64,000 nt of DNA from positions 1 through 64,000 of the forward strand of contig NW_027306097.1 of assembly GCF_964355755.1 (NCBI RefSeq), in the 5' to 3' direction. Below are positions 25,877 through 38,845 of this stretch, one piece after another. Made by a program: the position numbers and the translations under genes. Numbering within the stretch: position 1 is the stretch's first letter; the number at the start of each line of letters is the position of its first letter. This DNA comes from Antedon mediterranea (taxonomy: Eukaryota; Echinodermata; Crinoidea; Comatulida; Antedonidae). Below the pieces are notes generated by a model that saw only the letters and a list, made by a program, of their open reading frames with translations, made no database searches and was not told the origin of the DNA.

Positions 25877-27072
25877 TCTAAACCGTCTCCAAATGCGATT
25901 TGAAGCTATTCTAAGCACTTTGGTGTTTTGTGTGAAAAATTTTATCTAAATGCTCAAAATGGTCTAAAACATTTTTAAATACGATATTAAGCTATTTTGT
26001 GCTCTTTGATGTTTTTGTGTGAAAATTGTTATCGAAATGCTCAAAATGGTCTAAAACGGTTTATATTGTGATTCTAAGCACTTTGGTGTTTTTATGTTAA
26101 CAATCTTTTTCGAAAATCACAAAATGGTCTAAAACGTTTCCAAATGCGATTTGAAGCTATTCTAAGCACTTTCGTGTTTTTATGTTAACAAGTTTTTTCG
26201 AAAATCACAAAATGGTCTAAAACGTCTCCAAATGTGATTTGAAGCTATTCTAAGCACTTTGGTGTTTTTATGTTAACAAGTTTTTTCAAAAATCACAAAA
26301 TGGTCTAAAACGTCTCCAAATGCGATTTGAAGCTATTCTAAACCCTTTGGTGTTTTTATGTTGATAAGTTTTTTCGAAAATCACAAAATGGTCTAAAACG
26401 TCTCCAAATGCGATTTGAAGCTATTCTAAGCACTTTGGTGTTTTGTGTGAAAAAGTTTTGTCTAAATGCTCAAAAAATGGTCTAAAACGTTTTTAAATAC
26501 GATATTAAGCTATTTTGTGCTCTTTGATGTTTTTGTGTGAAAAGTGTTATCGAAATGCTCAAAATGGTCTAAAACGGTTTATAATGTGATTTTAAGCACG
26601 TTGATGTTTTTGTGTAATCAAGTTTCATCGAAATGCACAAATTGGTCTAAAACGTCTCCAAATGCGATTTGAAGCTATTCTAAGCACTTTGGTGTTTTGT
26701 GTGAAAAAGTTTTGTCGAAATGCTCAAAATGGTCTAAAACGTTTTTAAATACGATATTAAGCTATTTTGTGCTCTTTGATGTTTTTGTGTGAAAAGTGTT
26801 ATCGAAATGTTCAAAATGGTCTAAAACGGTTTATAATGTGATTTTAAGCACTTTGATGTTTTTGTGTAACCAAGTTTTTTCTAAAATCTCAAAATGGTCT
26901 AAAACGTCTCCAAATACGATTTGAAGCTATTCTAAGCACTTTGGTGTTTTTATGTTAACAAGTTCTTTCGAAAATCACAAAATGGTCTAAAACGTCTCCA
27001 AATGCGATTTGAAGCTATTCTAAGCACTTTGGTGTTTTTATGTTAACAAGTTTTTTCAAAATCACAAAATGG
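25877..27072 (+). repeat. 14-monomer higher-order repeat, copy d (1196 bp)
   Basis: This is the partner of 10080-11275 in the second long-range unit, with identical length and monomer order. A fifth start of the same block lies at about 30984 but is cut short by the deletion near 31958. Confidence 0.86.
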
Positions 27073-27669
27073 TCTAAACCGTCTCCAAATGCGATTTGAA
27101 GCTATTCTAAGCACTTTGGTGTTTTGTGTGAAAAAGTTTTATCTAAATGCTCAAAATGGTCTAAAACATTTTTAAATACGATATTAAGCTATTTTGTGCT
27201 CTTTGATGTTTTTGTGTGAAAATTGTTATCGAAATGCTCAAAATGGTCTAAAACGGTTTATATTGTGATTCTAAGCACTTTGGTGTTTTTATGTTAACAA
27301 TCTTTTTCGAAAATCACAAAATGGTCTAAAACGTTTCCAAATGCGATTTGAAGCTATTCTAACCACTTTCGTGTTTTTATGTTAACAAGTTTTTTCGAAA
27401 ATCACAAAATGGTCTAAAACGTCTCCAAATGTGATTTGAAGCTATTCTAAGCACTTTGGTGTTTTTATGTTAACAAGTTTTTTCAAAAATCACAAAATGG
27501 TCTAAAACGTCTCCAAATGCGATTTGAAGCTATTCTAAGCACTTTGGTGTTTTTATGTTAACAGGTTTTTTCGAAGAACACAAAATGTTCTAAAACATCT
27601 CCAAATGCGATTTGAAGCTATTCTAAGCACTTTGGTGTTTTTATGTTAACAGTTTTTTTCGAAAATCAC

Positions 27670-30050
27670 AAAATGGTCTAAAACGTCTCCAAATACGATT
27701 TGAAGCTATTCTAAGCACTTTCATGTTTTTATGTTAACAAGTTTTTTCGAAAATCACAAAATGGTCTAAAACGTTTCCAAATGCGATTTGAAGCTATTCT
27801 AAGCACTTTCGTGTTTTTATGTTAACAAGTTTTTTCGAAAATCACAAAATGGTCTAAAACGTCTCCAAATGCGATTTGAAGCTATTCTAAACCCTTTGGT
27901 GTTTTTATGTTGATAAGTTTTTTCGAAAATCACAAATTGGTCTAAAACGTCTCCAAATGCGATTTGAAGCTATTCTAAACACTTTGGTGTTTTTATGTTA
28001 ACAATTTTTTTCGAAAATCACAAAATGGTCTAAAACGTTTCCAAATGCGATTTGAAGCTATTCTAAGCACTTTCGTGTTTTTATGTTAACAAGTTTTTTC
28101 GAAAATCACTAAATGGTCTAAAACGTTTCCAAATGCGATTTGAAGCTATTCTAAGCACTTTCGTGTTTTTATGTTAACAAGTTTTTTCGAAAATCACAAA
28201 ATGGTCTAAAACGTCTCCAAATGTGATTTGAAGCTATTCTAAGCACTTTGGTGTTTTTATGTTAACAAGTTTTTTCAAAAATCACAAAATGGTCTAAAAC
28301 GTCTCCAAATGCGATTTGAAGCTATTCTAAGCACTTTGGTGTTTTGTGTGAAAAAGTTTTATCTAAATGCTCAAAATGGTCTAAAACATTTTTAAATACG
28401 ATATTAAGCTATTTTGTGCTCTTTGATGTTTTTGTGTGAAAATTGTTATCGAAATGCTCAAAATGGTCTAAAACGGTTTATAATGTGATTCTAAGCACTT
28501 ATGGTCTAAAACGTCTCCAAATGTGATTTGAAGCTATTCTAAGCACTTTGGTGTTTTTATGTTAAAAAGTTTTTTCGAAAATCACAAAATGGTCTAAAAC
28601 GTCTCCAAATGCGATTTGAAGCTATTCTAAGCACTTTGGTATTTTGTGTGAAAAAGTTTTGTCGAAATGCTCAAAATGGTCTAAAACGATTTATAATGTG
28701 ATTTTAAGCACTTTGATGTTTTTGTGTAACCAAGTTTCATCGAAATGCACAAAATGGTCTAAAACGTCTCCAAATGCGATTTGAAGCTATTCTAAGCACT
28801 TTGGTGTTTTGTGTGAAAAAGTTTTGTCTAAAGGCTCAAAATGGTCTAAAACGTTTTTAAATACGATATTAAGCTATTTTGTGCTCTTTGATGTTTTTGT
28901 GTGAAAAGTGTTACCGAAATGCTCAAAATGGTCTAAAACGGTTTATAATGTGATTTTAAGCACTTTGATGTTTTTGTGTAACCAAGTTTTTTCGAAAATC
29001 TCAAAATGGTCTAAAACGTCTCCAAATACGATTTGAAGCTATTCTAAGCACTTTGGTGTTTTTATGTTAACAAGTTTTTTCGAAAATCACAAAATGGTCT
29101 AAAACGTCTCCAAATGCGATTTGAAGCTATTCTAAGCACTTTGGTGTTTTTATGTTAACAAGTTTTTTCAAAATCACAAAATGGTCTAAAACGTCTCCAA
29201 ATGCGATTTGAAGCTATTCTAAACCCTTTGGTGTTTTTATGTTGATAAGTTTTTTCGAAAATCACAAATTGGTCTAAAACGTCTCCAAATGCGATTTGAA
29301 GCTATTCTAAACACTTTGGTGTTTTTATGTTAACAATTTTTTTTCGAAAATCACAAAATGGTCTAAAACGTTTCCAAATGCGATTTGAAGCTATTCTAAG
29401 CACTTTCGTGTTTTTATGTTAACAAGTTTTTTCGAAAATCACAAAATGGTCTAAAACGTTTCCAAATGCGATTTGAAGCTATTCTAAGCACTTTCGTGTT
29501 TTTATGTTAACAAGTTTTTTCGAAAATCACAAAATGGTCTAAAACGTTTCCAAATGCGATTTGAAGCTATTCTAAGCACTTTCGTGTTTTTATGTTAACA
29601 AGTTTTTTCGAAAATCACAAAATGGTCTAAAACGTCTCCAAATGTGATTTGAAGCTATTCTAAGCACTTTGGTGTTTTTATGTTAACAAGTTTTTTCAAA
29701 AATCACAAAATGGTCTAAAACGTCTCCAAATGCGATTTGAAGCTATTCTAAGCACTTTGGTGTTTTGTGTGAAAAAGTTTTATCTAAATGCTCAAAATGG
29801 TCTAAAACATTTTTAAATACGATATTAAGCTATTTTGTGCTCTTTGATGTTTTTGTGTGAAAATTGTTATCGAAATGCTCAAAATGGTCTAAAACGGTTT
29901 ATAATGTGATTCTAAGCACTTTGGTGTTTTTATGTTAACAATTTTTTTCGAAAATCACAAAATGGTCTAAAACGTTTCCAAATGCGATTTGAAGCTATTC
30001 TAAGAACTTCGTGTTTTTATGTTAACAAGTTTTATCGAAAATCACAAAAT
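27670..30050 (+). repeat. Core block copy 4, long form
   Basis: CTTTCATG is at 27718 and AAGGCTC at 28831, 1113 bp apart. This form carries three successive TTTCC A monomers (29.37-29.60 kb), a B-C-prime-D set and the GAACTTCGTG monomer at 30004. It is about 516 bp longer than its partner in the first long-range unit. Confidence 0.84.
29460..29976 (+). repeat. ~516-bp (six-monomer) insertion relative to long-range unit copy 1
   Basis: Markers before this point are offset by ~15797 between copies and markers after it by 16313. The extra material is A (TTTCC), A (AAATGTG), B, C-prime and D-double-prime plus a further A. This is a whole number of monomers, as expected from unequal exchange in register. 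The edges are approximate because the flanking monomers are alike. Confidence 0.8.
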
Positions 30051-30966
30051 GGTCTAAAATGTCTCCAAATGTGATTTGAAGCTATTCTAAGCACTTTGGT
30101 GTTTTTATGTTAAAAAGTTTTTTCGAAAATCACAAAATGGTCTAAAACGTCTCCAAATGCGATTTGAAGCTATTCTAAGCACTTTGGTATTTTGTGTGAA
30201 AAAGTTTTGTCGAAATGCTCAAAATGGTCTAAAACGATTTATAATGTGATTTTAAGCACTTTGATGTTTTTGTGTAACCAAGTTTCATCGAAATGCACAA
30301 AATGGTCTAAAACGTCTCCAAATGCGATTTGAAGCTATTCTAAGCACTTTGGTGTTTTGTGTGAAAAAGTTTTGTCTAAATGCTCAAAATGGTCTAAAAC
30401 GTTTTTAAATACGATATTAAGCTATTTTGTGCTCTTTGATGTTTTTGTGTGAAAAGTGTTATCGAAATGCTCAAAATGGTCTAAAACGTTTTATAATGTG
30501 ATTTTAAGCACTTTGATGTTTTTGTGTAATCAAGTTTCATCGAAATGCACAAATTGGTCTAAAACGTCTCCAAATGCGATTTGAAGCTATTCTAAGCACT
30601 TTGGTGTTTTGTGTGAAAAAGTTTTGTCGAAATGCTCAAAATGGTCTAAAACGTTTTTAAATACGATATTAAGCTATTTTGTGCTCTTTGATGTTTTTGT
30701 GTGAAAAGTGTTATCGAAATGCTCAAAATGGTCTAAAACGGTTTATAATGTGATTTTAAGCACTTTGATGTTTTTGTGTAACCAAGTTTTTTCGAAAATC
30801 TCAAAATGGTCTAAAACGTCTCCAAATACGATTTGAAGCTATTCTAAGCACTTTGGTGTTTTTATGTTAACAAGTTTGTTCAAAATCACAAAATGGTCTA
30901 AAACGTCTCCAAATGTGATTTGAAGCTATTCTAAGCACTTTGGTGTTTTTATGTTAACAAGTTTTT

Positions 30967-31958
30967 TCAAAATCACAAAATGGTCTAAACCGTCTCCAAA
31001 TGCGATTTGAAGCTATTCTAAGCACTTTGGTGTTTTGTGTGAAAAATTTTATCTAAATGCTCAAAATGGTCTAAAACATTTTTAAATACGATATTAAGCT
31101 ATTTTGTGCTCTTTGATGTTTTTGTGTGAAAATTGTTATCGAAATGCTCAAAATGGTCTAAAACGGTTTATATTGTGATTCTAAGCACTTTGGTGTTTTT
31201 ATGTTAACAATCTTTTTCGAAAATCACAAAATGGTCTAAAACGTTTCCAAATGCGATTTGAAGCTATTCTAAGCACTTTCGTGTTTTTATGTTAACAAGT
31301 TTTTTCGAAAATCACAAAATGGTCTAAAACGTCTCCAAATGTGATTTGAAGCTATTCTAAGCACTTTGGTGTTTTTATGTTAACAAGTTTTTTCAAAAAT
31401 CACAAAATGGTCTAAAACGTCTCCAAATGCGATTTGAAGCTATTCTAAACCCTTTGGTGTTTTTATGTTGATAAGTTTTTTCGAAAATCACAAAATGGTC
31501 TAAAACGTCTCCAAATGCGATTTGAAGCTATTCTAAGCACTTTGGTGTTTTGTGTGAAAAAGTTTTGTCTAAATGCTCAAAAAATGGTCTAAAACGTTTT
31601 TAAATACGATATTAAGCTATTTTGTGCTCTTTGATGTTTTTGTGTGAAAAGTGTTATCGAAATGCTCAAAATGGTCTAAAACGGTTTATAATGTGATTTT
31701 AAGCACGTTGATGTTTTTGTGTAATCAAGTTTCATCGAAATGCACAAATTGGTCTAAAACGTCTCCAAATGCGATTTGAAGCTATTCTAAGCACTTTGGT
31801 GTTTTGTGTGAAAAAGTTTTGTCGAAATGCTCAAAATGGTCTAAAACGTTTTTAAATACGATATTAAGCTATTTTGTGCTCTTTGATGTTTTTGTGTGAA
31901 AAGTGTTATCGAAATGTTCAAAATGGTCTAAAACGGTTTATAATGTGATTTTAAGCAC
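30967..31958 (+). repeat. Partial 14-mer block copied from ~25.86-26.85 kb
   Basis: The CTAAACCGTC B start falls at CCG 30990 and at CCG 25883, an offset of 5107. The match runs B, C-prime, D, A, A, A, B (AAAAAATGG), C, D, B, C. It then breaks inside a D monomer: TTTTAAGCACTTTG continues as GTGTTTTTATG rather than ATGTTTTTGTG. The left edge is the end of long-range unit copy 2. Confidence 0.8.
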
Positions 31959-31959
31959 T

Positions 31960-34605
31960 TTGGTGTTTTTATGTTAACAATCTTTTTCGAAAATCACAAA
32001 ATGGTCTAAAACGTTTCCAAATGCGATTTGAAGCTATTCTAACCACTTTCGTGTTTTTATGTTAACAAGTTTTTTCGAAAATCACAAAATGGTCTAAAAC
32101 GTCTCCAAATGTGATTTGAAGCTATTCTAAGCACTTTGGTGTTTTTATGTTAACAAGTTTTTTCAAAAATCACAAAATGGTCTAAAACGTCTCCAAATGC
32201 GATTTGAAGCTATTCTAAGCACTTTGGTGTTTTTATGTTAACAGGTTTTTTCGAAGAACACAAAATGTTCTAAAACATCTCCAAATGCGATTTGAAGCTA
32301 TTCTAAGCACTTTGGTGTTTTTATGTTAACAGTTTTTTTCGAAAATCACAAAATGGTCTAAAACGTCTCCAAATACGATTTGAAGCTATTCTAAGCACTT
32401 TCATGTTTTTATGTTAACAAGTTTTTTCGAAAATCACAAAATGGTCTAAAACGTTTCCAAATGCGATTTGAAGCTATTCTAAGCACTTTCGTGTTTTTAT
32501 GTTAACAAGTTTTTTCGAAAATCACAAAATGGTCTAAAACGTCTCCAAATGCGATTTGAAGCTATTCTAAACCCTTTGGTGTTTTTATGTTGATAAGTTT
32601 TTTCGAAAATCACAAATTGGTCTAAAACGTCTCCAAATGCGATTTGAAGCTATTCTAAACACTTTGGTGTTTTTATGTTAACAATTTTTTTCGAAAATCA
32701 CAAAATGGTCTAAAACGTTTCCAAATGCGATTTGAAGCTATTCTAAGCACTTTCGTGTTTTTATGTTAACAAGTTTTTTCGAAAATCACTAAATGGTCTA
32801 AAACGTTTCCAAATGCGATTTGAAGCTATTCTAAGCACTTTCGTGTTTTTATGTTAACAAGTTTTTTCGAAAATCACAAAATGGTCTAAAACGTCTCCAA
32901 ATGTGATTTGAAGCTATTCTAAGCACTTTGGTGTTTTTATGTTAACAAGTTTTTTCAAAAATCACAAAATGGTCTAAAACGTCTCCAAATGCGATTTGAA
33001 GCTATTCTAAACCCTTTGGTGTTTTGTGTGAAAAAGTTTTATCTAAATGCTCAAAATGGTCTAAAACATTTTTAAATACGATATTAAGCTATTTTGTGCT
33101 CTTTGATGTTTTTGTGTGAAAATTGTTATCGAAATGCTCAAAATGGTCTAAAACGGTTTATAATGTGATTCTAAGCACTTATGGTCTAAAACGTCTCCAA
33201 ATGTGATTTGAAGCTATTCTAAGCACTTTGGTGTTTTTATGTTAAAAAGTTTTTTCGAAAATCACAAAATGGTCTAAAACGTCTCCAAATGCGATTTGAA
33301 GCTATTCTAAGCACTTTGGTATTTTGTGTGAAAAAGTTTTGTCGAAATGCTCAAAATGGTCTAAAACGATTTATAATGTGATTTTAAGCACTTTGATGTT
33401 TTTGTGTAACCAAGTTTCATCGAAATGCACAAAATGGTCTAAAACGTCTCCAAATGCGATTTGAAGCTATTCTAAGCACTTTGGTGTTTTGTGTGAAAAA
33501 GTTTTGTCTAAAGGCTCAAAATGGTCTAAAACGTTTTTAAATACGATATTAAGCTATTTTGTGCTCTTTGATGTTTTTGTGTGAAAAGTGTTACCGAAAT
33601 GCTCAAAATGGTCTAAAACGGTTTATAATGTTATTTTAAGCACTTTGATGTTTTTGTGTAACCAAGTTTTTTCGAAAATCTCAAAATGGTCTAAAACGTC
33701 TCCAAATACGATTTGAAGCTATTCTAAGCACTTTGGTGTTTTTATGTTAACAAGTTTTTTCGAAAATCACAAAATGGTCTAAAACGTCTCCAAATGCGAT
33801 TTGAAGCTATTCTAAGCACTTTGGTGTTTTTATGTTAACAAGTTTTTTCAAAATCACAAAATGGTCTAAAACGTCTCCAAATGCGATTTGAAGCTATTCT
33901 AAACCCTTTGGTGTTTTTATGTTGATAAGTTTTTTCGAAAATCACAAATTGGTCTAAAACGTCTCCAAATGCGATTTGAAGCTATTCTAAACACTTTGGT
34001 GTTTTTATGTTAACAATTTTTTTTCGAAAATCACAAAATGGTCTAAAACGTTTCCAAATGCGATTTGAAGCTATTCTAAGCACTTTCGTGTTTTTATGTT
34101 AACAAGTTTTTTCGAAAATCACAAAATGGTCTAAAACGTTTCCAAATGCGATTTGAAGCTATTCTAAGCACTTTCGTGTTTTTATGTTAACAAGTTTTTT
34201 CGAAAATCACAAAATGGTCTAAAACGTTTCCAAATGCGATTTGAAGCTATTCTAAGCACTTTCGTGTTTTTATGTTAACAAGTTTTTTCGAAAATCACAA
34301 AATGGTCTAAAACGTCTCCAAATGTGATTTGAAGCTATTCTAAGCACTTTGGTGTTTTTATGTTAACAAGTTTTTTCAAAAATCACAAAATGGTCTAAAA
34401 CGTCTCCAAATGCGATTTGAAGCTATTCTAAGCACTTTGGTGTTTTGTGTGAAAAAGTTTTATCTAAATGCTCAAAATGGTCTAAAACATTTTTAAATAC
34501 GATATTAAGCTATTTTGTGCTCTTTGATGTTTTTGTGTGAAAATTGTTATCGAAATGCTCAAAATGGTCTAAAACGGTTTATAATGTGATTCTAAGCACT
34601 TATGG
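31960..34605 (+). repeat. Displaced partial copy of the core block (offset 4680)
   Basis: It matches about 27280-29925 at a constant offset of 4680 (GAAGAAC marker 27574 and 32254; CTTTCATG 27718 and 32398; AAGGCTC 28831 and 33511). It ends at a truncated monomer at 34568-34605, where copy 4 continues with a full tail. The preceding join at about 31958 drops ~427 bp (five monomers) relative to the source block. Confidence 0.84.
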
Positions 34606-35450
34606 TCTAAAATGTCTCCAAATGTGATTTGAAGCTATTCTAAGCACTTTGGTGTTTTTATGTTAAAAAGTTTTTTCGAAAATCACAAAATGGTCTAAAA
34701 CGTCTCCAAATGCGATTTGAAGCTATTCTAAGCACTTTGGTATTTTGTGTGAAAAAGTTTTGTCGAAATGCTCAAAATGGTCTAAAACGATTTATAATGT
34801 GATTTTAAGCACTTTGATGTTTTTGTGTAACCAAGTTTCATCGAAATGCACAAAATGGTCTAAAACGTCTCCAAATGCGATTTGAAGCTATTCTAAGCAC
34901 TTTGGTGTTTTGTGTGAAAAAGTTTTGTCTAAATGCTCAAAATGGTCTAAAACGTTTTTAAATACGATATTAAGCTATTTTGTGCTCTTTGATGTTTTTG
35001 TGTGAAAAGTGTTATCGAAATGCTCAAAATGGTCTAAAACGGTTTATAATGTGATTTTAAGCACTTTGATGTTTTTGTGTAATCAAGTTTCATCGAAATG
35101 CACAAATTGGTCTAAAACGTCTCCAAATGCGATTTGAAGCTATTCTAAGCACTTTGGTGTTTTGTGTGAAAAAGTTTTGTCGAAATGCTCAAAATGGTTT
35201 AAAACGTTTTTAAATACGATATTAAGCTATTTTGTGCTCTTTGATGTTTTTGTGTGAAAAGTGTTATCGAAATGTTCAAAATGGTCTAAAACGGTTTATA
35301 ATGTGATTTTAAGCACTTTGATGTTTTTGTGTAACCAAGTTTTTTCGAAAATCTCAAAATGGTCTAAAACGTCTCCAAATACGATTTGAAGCTATTCTAA
35401 GCACTTTGGTGTTTTTATGTTAACAAGTTTTTTCGAAAATCACAAAATGG

Positions 35451-35546
35451 TCTAAAACGTCTCCAAATGCGATTTGAAGCTATTCTTAGCACTTTGGTGT
35501 TTTTGATGTTTTTGTGTGAAAATTGTTATCGAAATGCTCAAAATGG
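35451..35546 (+). repeat. Chimeric 96-bp monomer (A front, C back)
   Basis: It begins as an A monomer (TATTCTTAGCACTTTGG, itself a private variant), reads GTGTTTTTG, and then continues with ATGTTTTTGTGTG and AAAATTG of a C-prime monomer. At 96 bp it is longer than any standard class. The overlap at the join is a GTTTTTG/ATGTTTTTG microhomology. It marks a recombination breakpoint between an A run and a C-prime-D stretch like that near 27.2 kb. Confidence 0.88.
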
Positions 35547-35872
35547 TCTAAAACGGTTTATATTGTGATTCTAAGCACTTTGGTGTTTTTATGTTAACAA
35601 TCTTTTTCGAAAATCACAAAATGGTCTAAAACGTTTCCAAATGCGATTTGAAGCTATTCTAAGCACTTTCGTGTTTTTATGTTAACAAGTTTTTTCGAAA
35701 ATCACAAAATGGTCTAAAACGTCTCCAAATGTGATTTGAAGCTATTCTAAGCACTTTGGTGTTTTTATGTTAACAAGTTTTTTCAAAAATCACAAAATGG
35801 TCTAAAACGTCTCCAAATGCGATTTGAAGCTATTCTAAGCACTTTGGTGTTTTTATGTTAACAGGTTTTTTC

Positions 35873-38845
35873 GAAGAACACAAAATGTTCTAAAACGTCT
35901 CCAAATGCGATTTGAAGCTATTCTAAGCACTTTGGTGTTTTTATGTTAACAGTTTTTTTCGAAAAACACAAAATGTTCTAAAACGTCTCCAAATGCGATT
36001 TGAAGCTATTCTAAGCACTTTGGTGTTTTGTGTGAAAAAGTTTTGTCTAAATGCTCAAAATGGTCTAAAACGTTTTTAAATACGATATTAAGCTATTTTG
36101 TGCTCTTTGATGTTTTTGTGTGAAAAGTGTTATCGAAATGCTCAAAATGGTCTAAAACGGTTTATAATGTGATTTTAAGCACTTTGATGTTTTTGTGTAA
36201 TCAAGTTTCATCGAAATGCACAAATTGGTCTAAAACGTCTCCAAATGCGATTTGAAGCTATTCTAAGCACTTTGGTGTTTTGTGTGAAAAAGTTTTGTCG
36301 AAATGCTCAAAATGGTCTAAAACGTTTTTAAATACGATATTAAGCTATTTTGTGCTCTTTGATGTTTTTGTGTGAAAAGTGTTATCGAAATGCTCAAAAT
36401 GGTCTAAAACGGTTTATAATGTGATTTTAAGCACTTTGATGTTTTTGTGTAACCAAGTTTTTTCGAAAATCTCAAAATGGTCTAAAACGTCTCCAAATAC
36501 GATTTGAAGCTATTCTAAGCACTTTGGTGTTTTTATGTTAACAAGTTTTTTCGAAAATCACAAAATGGTCTAAAACGTCTCCAAATGCGATTTGAAGCTA
36601 TTCTAAGCACTTTGGTGTTTTTATGTTAACAAGTTTTTTCAAAATCACAAAATGGTCTAAAACGTCTCCAAATGCGATTTGAAGCTATTCTAAACCCTTT
36701 GGTGTTTTTATGTTGATAAGTTTTTTCGAAAATCACAAATTGGTCTAAAACGTCTCCAAATGCGATTTGAAGCTATTCTAAACACTTTGGTGTTTTTATG
36801 TTAACAATTTTTTTCGAAAATCACAAAATGGTCTAAAACGTTTCCAAATGCGATTTGAAGCTATTCTAAGCACTTTCGTGTTTTTATGTTAACAAGTTTT
36901 TTCGAAAATCACAAAATGGTCTAAAACGTTTCCAAATTCGATTTGAAGCTATTCTAAGCACTTTCGTGTTTGTATGTTAACAAGTTTTTTCGAAAATCAC
37001 AAAATGGTCTGAAACGTCTCCAAATGTGATTTGAAGCTATTCTAACACTTTGGTGTTTTTATGTTAACCAGTTTTTTCAAAAATCACAAAATGGTCTAAA
37101 ACGTCTCCAAATGCGATTTGAAGCTATTCTAAGCACTTTGGTGTTTTGTGTGAAAAAGTTTTATCTAAATGCTCAAAATGGTCTAAAACATTTTTAAATA
37201 CGATATTAAGCTATTTTGTGCTCTTTGATGTTTTTGTGTGAAAATTGTTATCGAAATGCTCAAAATGGTCTAAAACGGTTTATAATGTGATTCTAAGCAC
37301 TTTGGTGTTTTTATGTTAACAATTTTTTTCGAAAATCACAAAATGGTCTAAAACGTTTCCAAATGCGATTTGAAGCTATTCTAAGCACTTTCGTGTTTTT
37401 ATGTTAACAAGTTTTTTCGAAAATCACAAAATGGTCTAAAACGTCTCCAAATGTGATTTGAAGCTATTCTAAGCACTTTGGTGTTTTTATGTTAAAAAGT
37501 TTTTTCGAAAATCACAAAATGGTCTAAAACGTCTCCAAATGCGATTTGAAGCCCTTTGGTATTTTGTGTGAAAAAGTTTTGTCGAAATGCTCAAAATGGT
37601 CTAAAACGATTTATAATGTCATTTTAAGCACTTTGATGTTTTTGTGTAACCAAGTTTCATCGAAATGCACAAAATGGTCTAAAACGTCTCCAAATGCGAT
37701 TTGAAGCTATTCTAAGCACTTTGGTGTTTTGTGTGAAAAAGTTTTGTCTAAATGCTCAAAAAATGGTCTAAAACGTTTTTAAATACGATATTAAGCTATT
37801 TTGTGCTCTTTGATGTTTTTGTGTGAAAAGTGTTATCGAAATGCTCAAAATGGTCTAAAACGGTTTATAATGTGATTTTAAGCACGTTGATGTTTTTGTG
37901 TAATCAAGTTTCATCGAAATGCACAAATTGGTCTAAAACGTCTCCAAATGCGATTTGAAGCTATTCTAAGCACTTTGGTGTTTTGTGTGAAAAAGTTTTG
38001 TCGAAATGCTCAAAATGGTCTAAAACGTTTTTAAATACGATATTAAGCTATTTTGTGCTCTTTGATGTTTTTGTGTGAAAAGTGTTATCGAAATGTTCAA
38101 AATGGTCTAAAACGGTTTATAATGTGATTTTAAGCACTTTGATGTTTTTGTGTTACCAAGTTTTTTCGAAAATCTCAAAATGGTCTAAAACGTCTCCAAA
38201 TACGATTTGAAGCTATTCTAAGCACTTTGGTGTTTTTATGTTAACAAGTTCTTTCGAAAATCACAAAATGGTCTAAAACGTCTCCAAATGCGATTTGAAG
38301 CTATTCTAAGCACTTTGGTGTTTTTATGTTAACAAGTTTTTTCAAAATCACAAAATGGTCTAAACCGTCTCCAAATGCGATTTGAAGCTATTCTAAGCAC
38401 TTTGGTGTTTTGTGTGAAAAAGTTTTATCTAAATGCTCAAAATGGTCTAAAACATTTTTAAATACGATATTAAGCTATTTTGTGCTCTTTGATGTTTTTG
38501 TGTGAAAATTGTTATCGAAATGCTCAAAATGGTCTAAAACGGTTTATATTGTGATTCTAAGCACTTTGGTGTTTTTATGTTAACAATCTTTTTCGAAAAT
38601 CACAAAATGGTCTAAAACGTTTCCAAATGCGATTTGAAGCTATTCTAACCACTTTCGTGTTTTTATGTTAACAAGTTTTTTCGAAAATCACAAAATGGTC
38701 TAAAACGTCTCCAAATGTGATTTGAAGCTATTCTAAGCACTTTGGTGTTTTTATGTTAACAAGTTTTTTCAAAAATCACAAAATGGTCTAAAACGTCTCC
38801 AAATGCGATTTGAAGCTATTCTAAGCACTTTGGTGTTTTTATGTT
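35873..38845 (+). repeat. ~3-kb unit, diverged copy of the 53-64 kb units
   Basis: It matches 53008-55980 at a constant offset of 17135: GAAGAAC 35873 against GACGAAC 53008, and GAAGCCC 37548 against 54683. Shared private variants include TTTCCAAATTCG (36.94 kb), GGTCTGAAACG (37.01 kb), TCTAACACTTTGG (37.04 kb) and GAAGCCCTTTGG. Markers that tell it apart are TTTGTATG near 36970 and GTTAACCAG near 37066. Confidence 0.85.

Larger units (their letters stand above)
15788..30960 (+). repeat. Long-range unit, copy 2
   Basis: It follows copy 1 in register up to about 29.45 kb, gains about 516 bp against copy 1, and then stays collinear at an offset of 16313 (GTTTGTTC 14561 and 30874; GCACTTCG 13691 matching GAACTTCG 30004). 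Collinearity ends between about 30.92 and 30.967 kb. There copy 1 has TTCAAAAATCAC and ACAAATTGG, while copy 2 has TTCAAAATCAC followed by CTAAACCGTC. Apart from copy 1's single-base indels the two copies look nearly identical, so the duplication appears recent. Confidence 0.87.
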
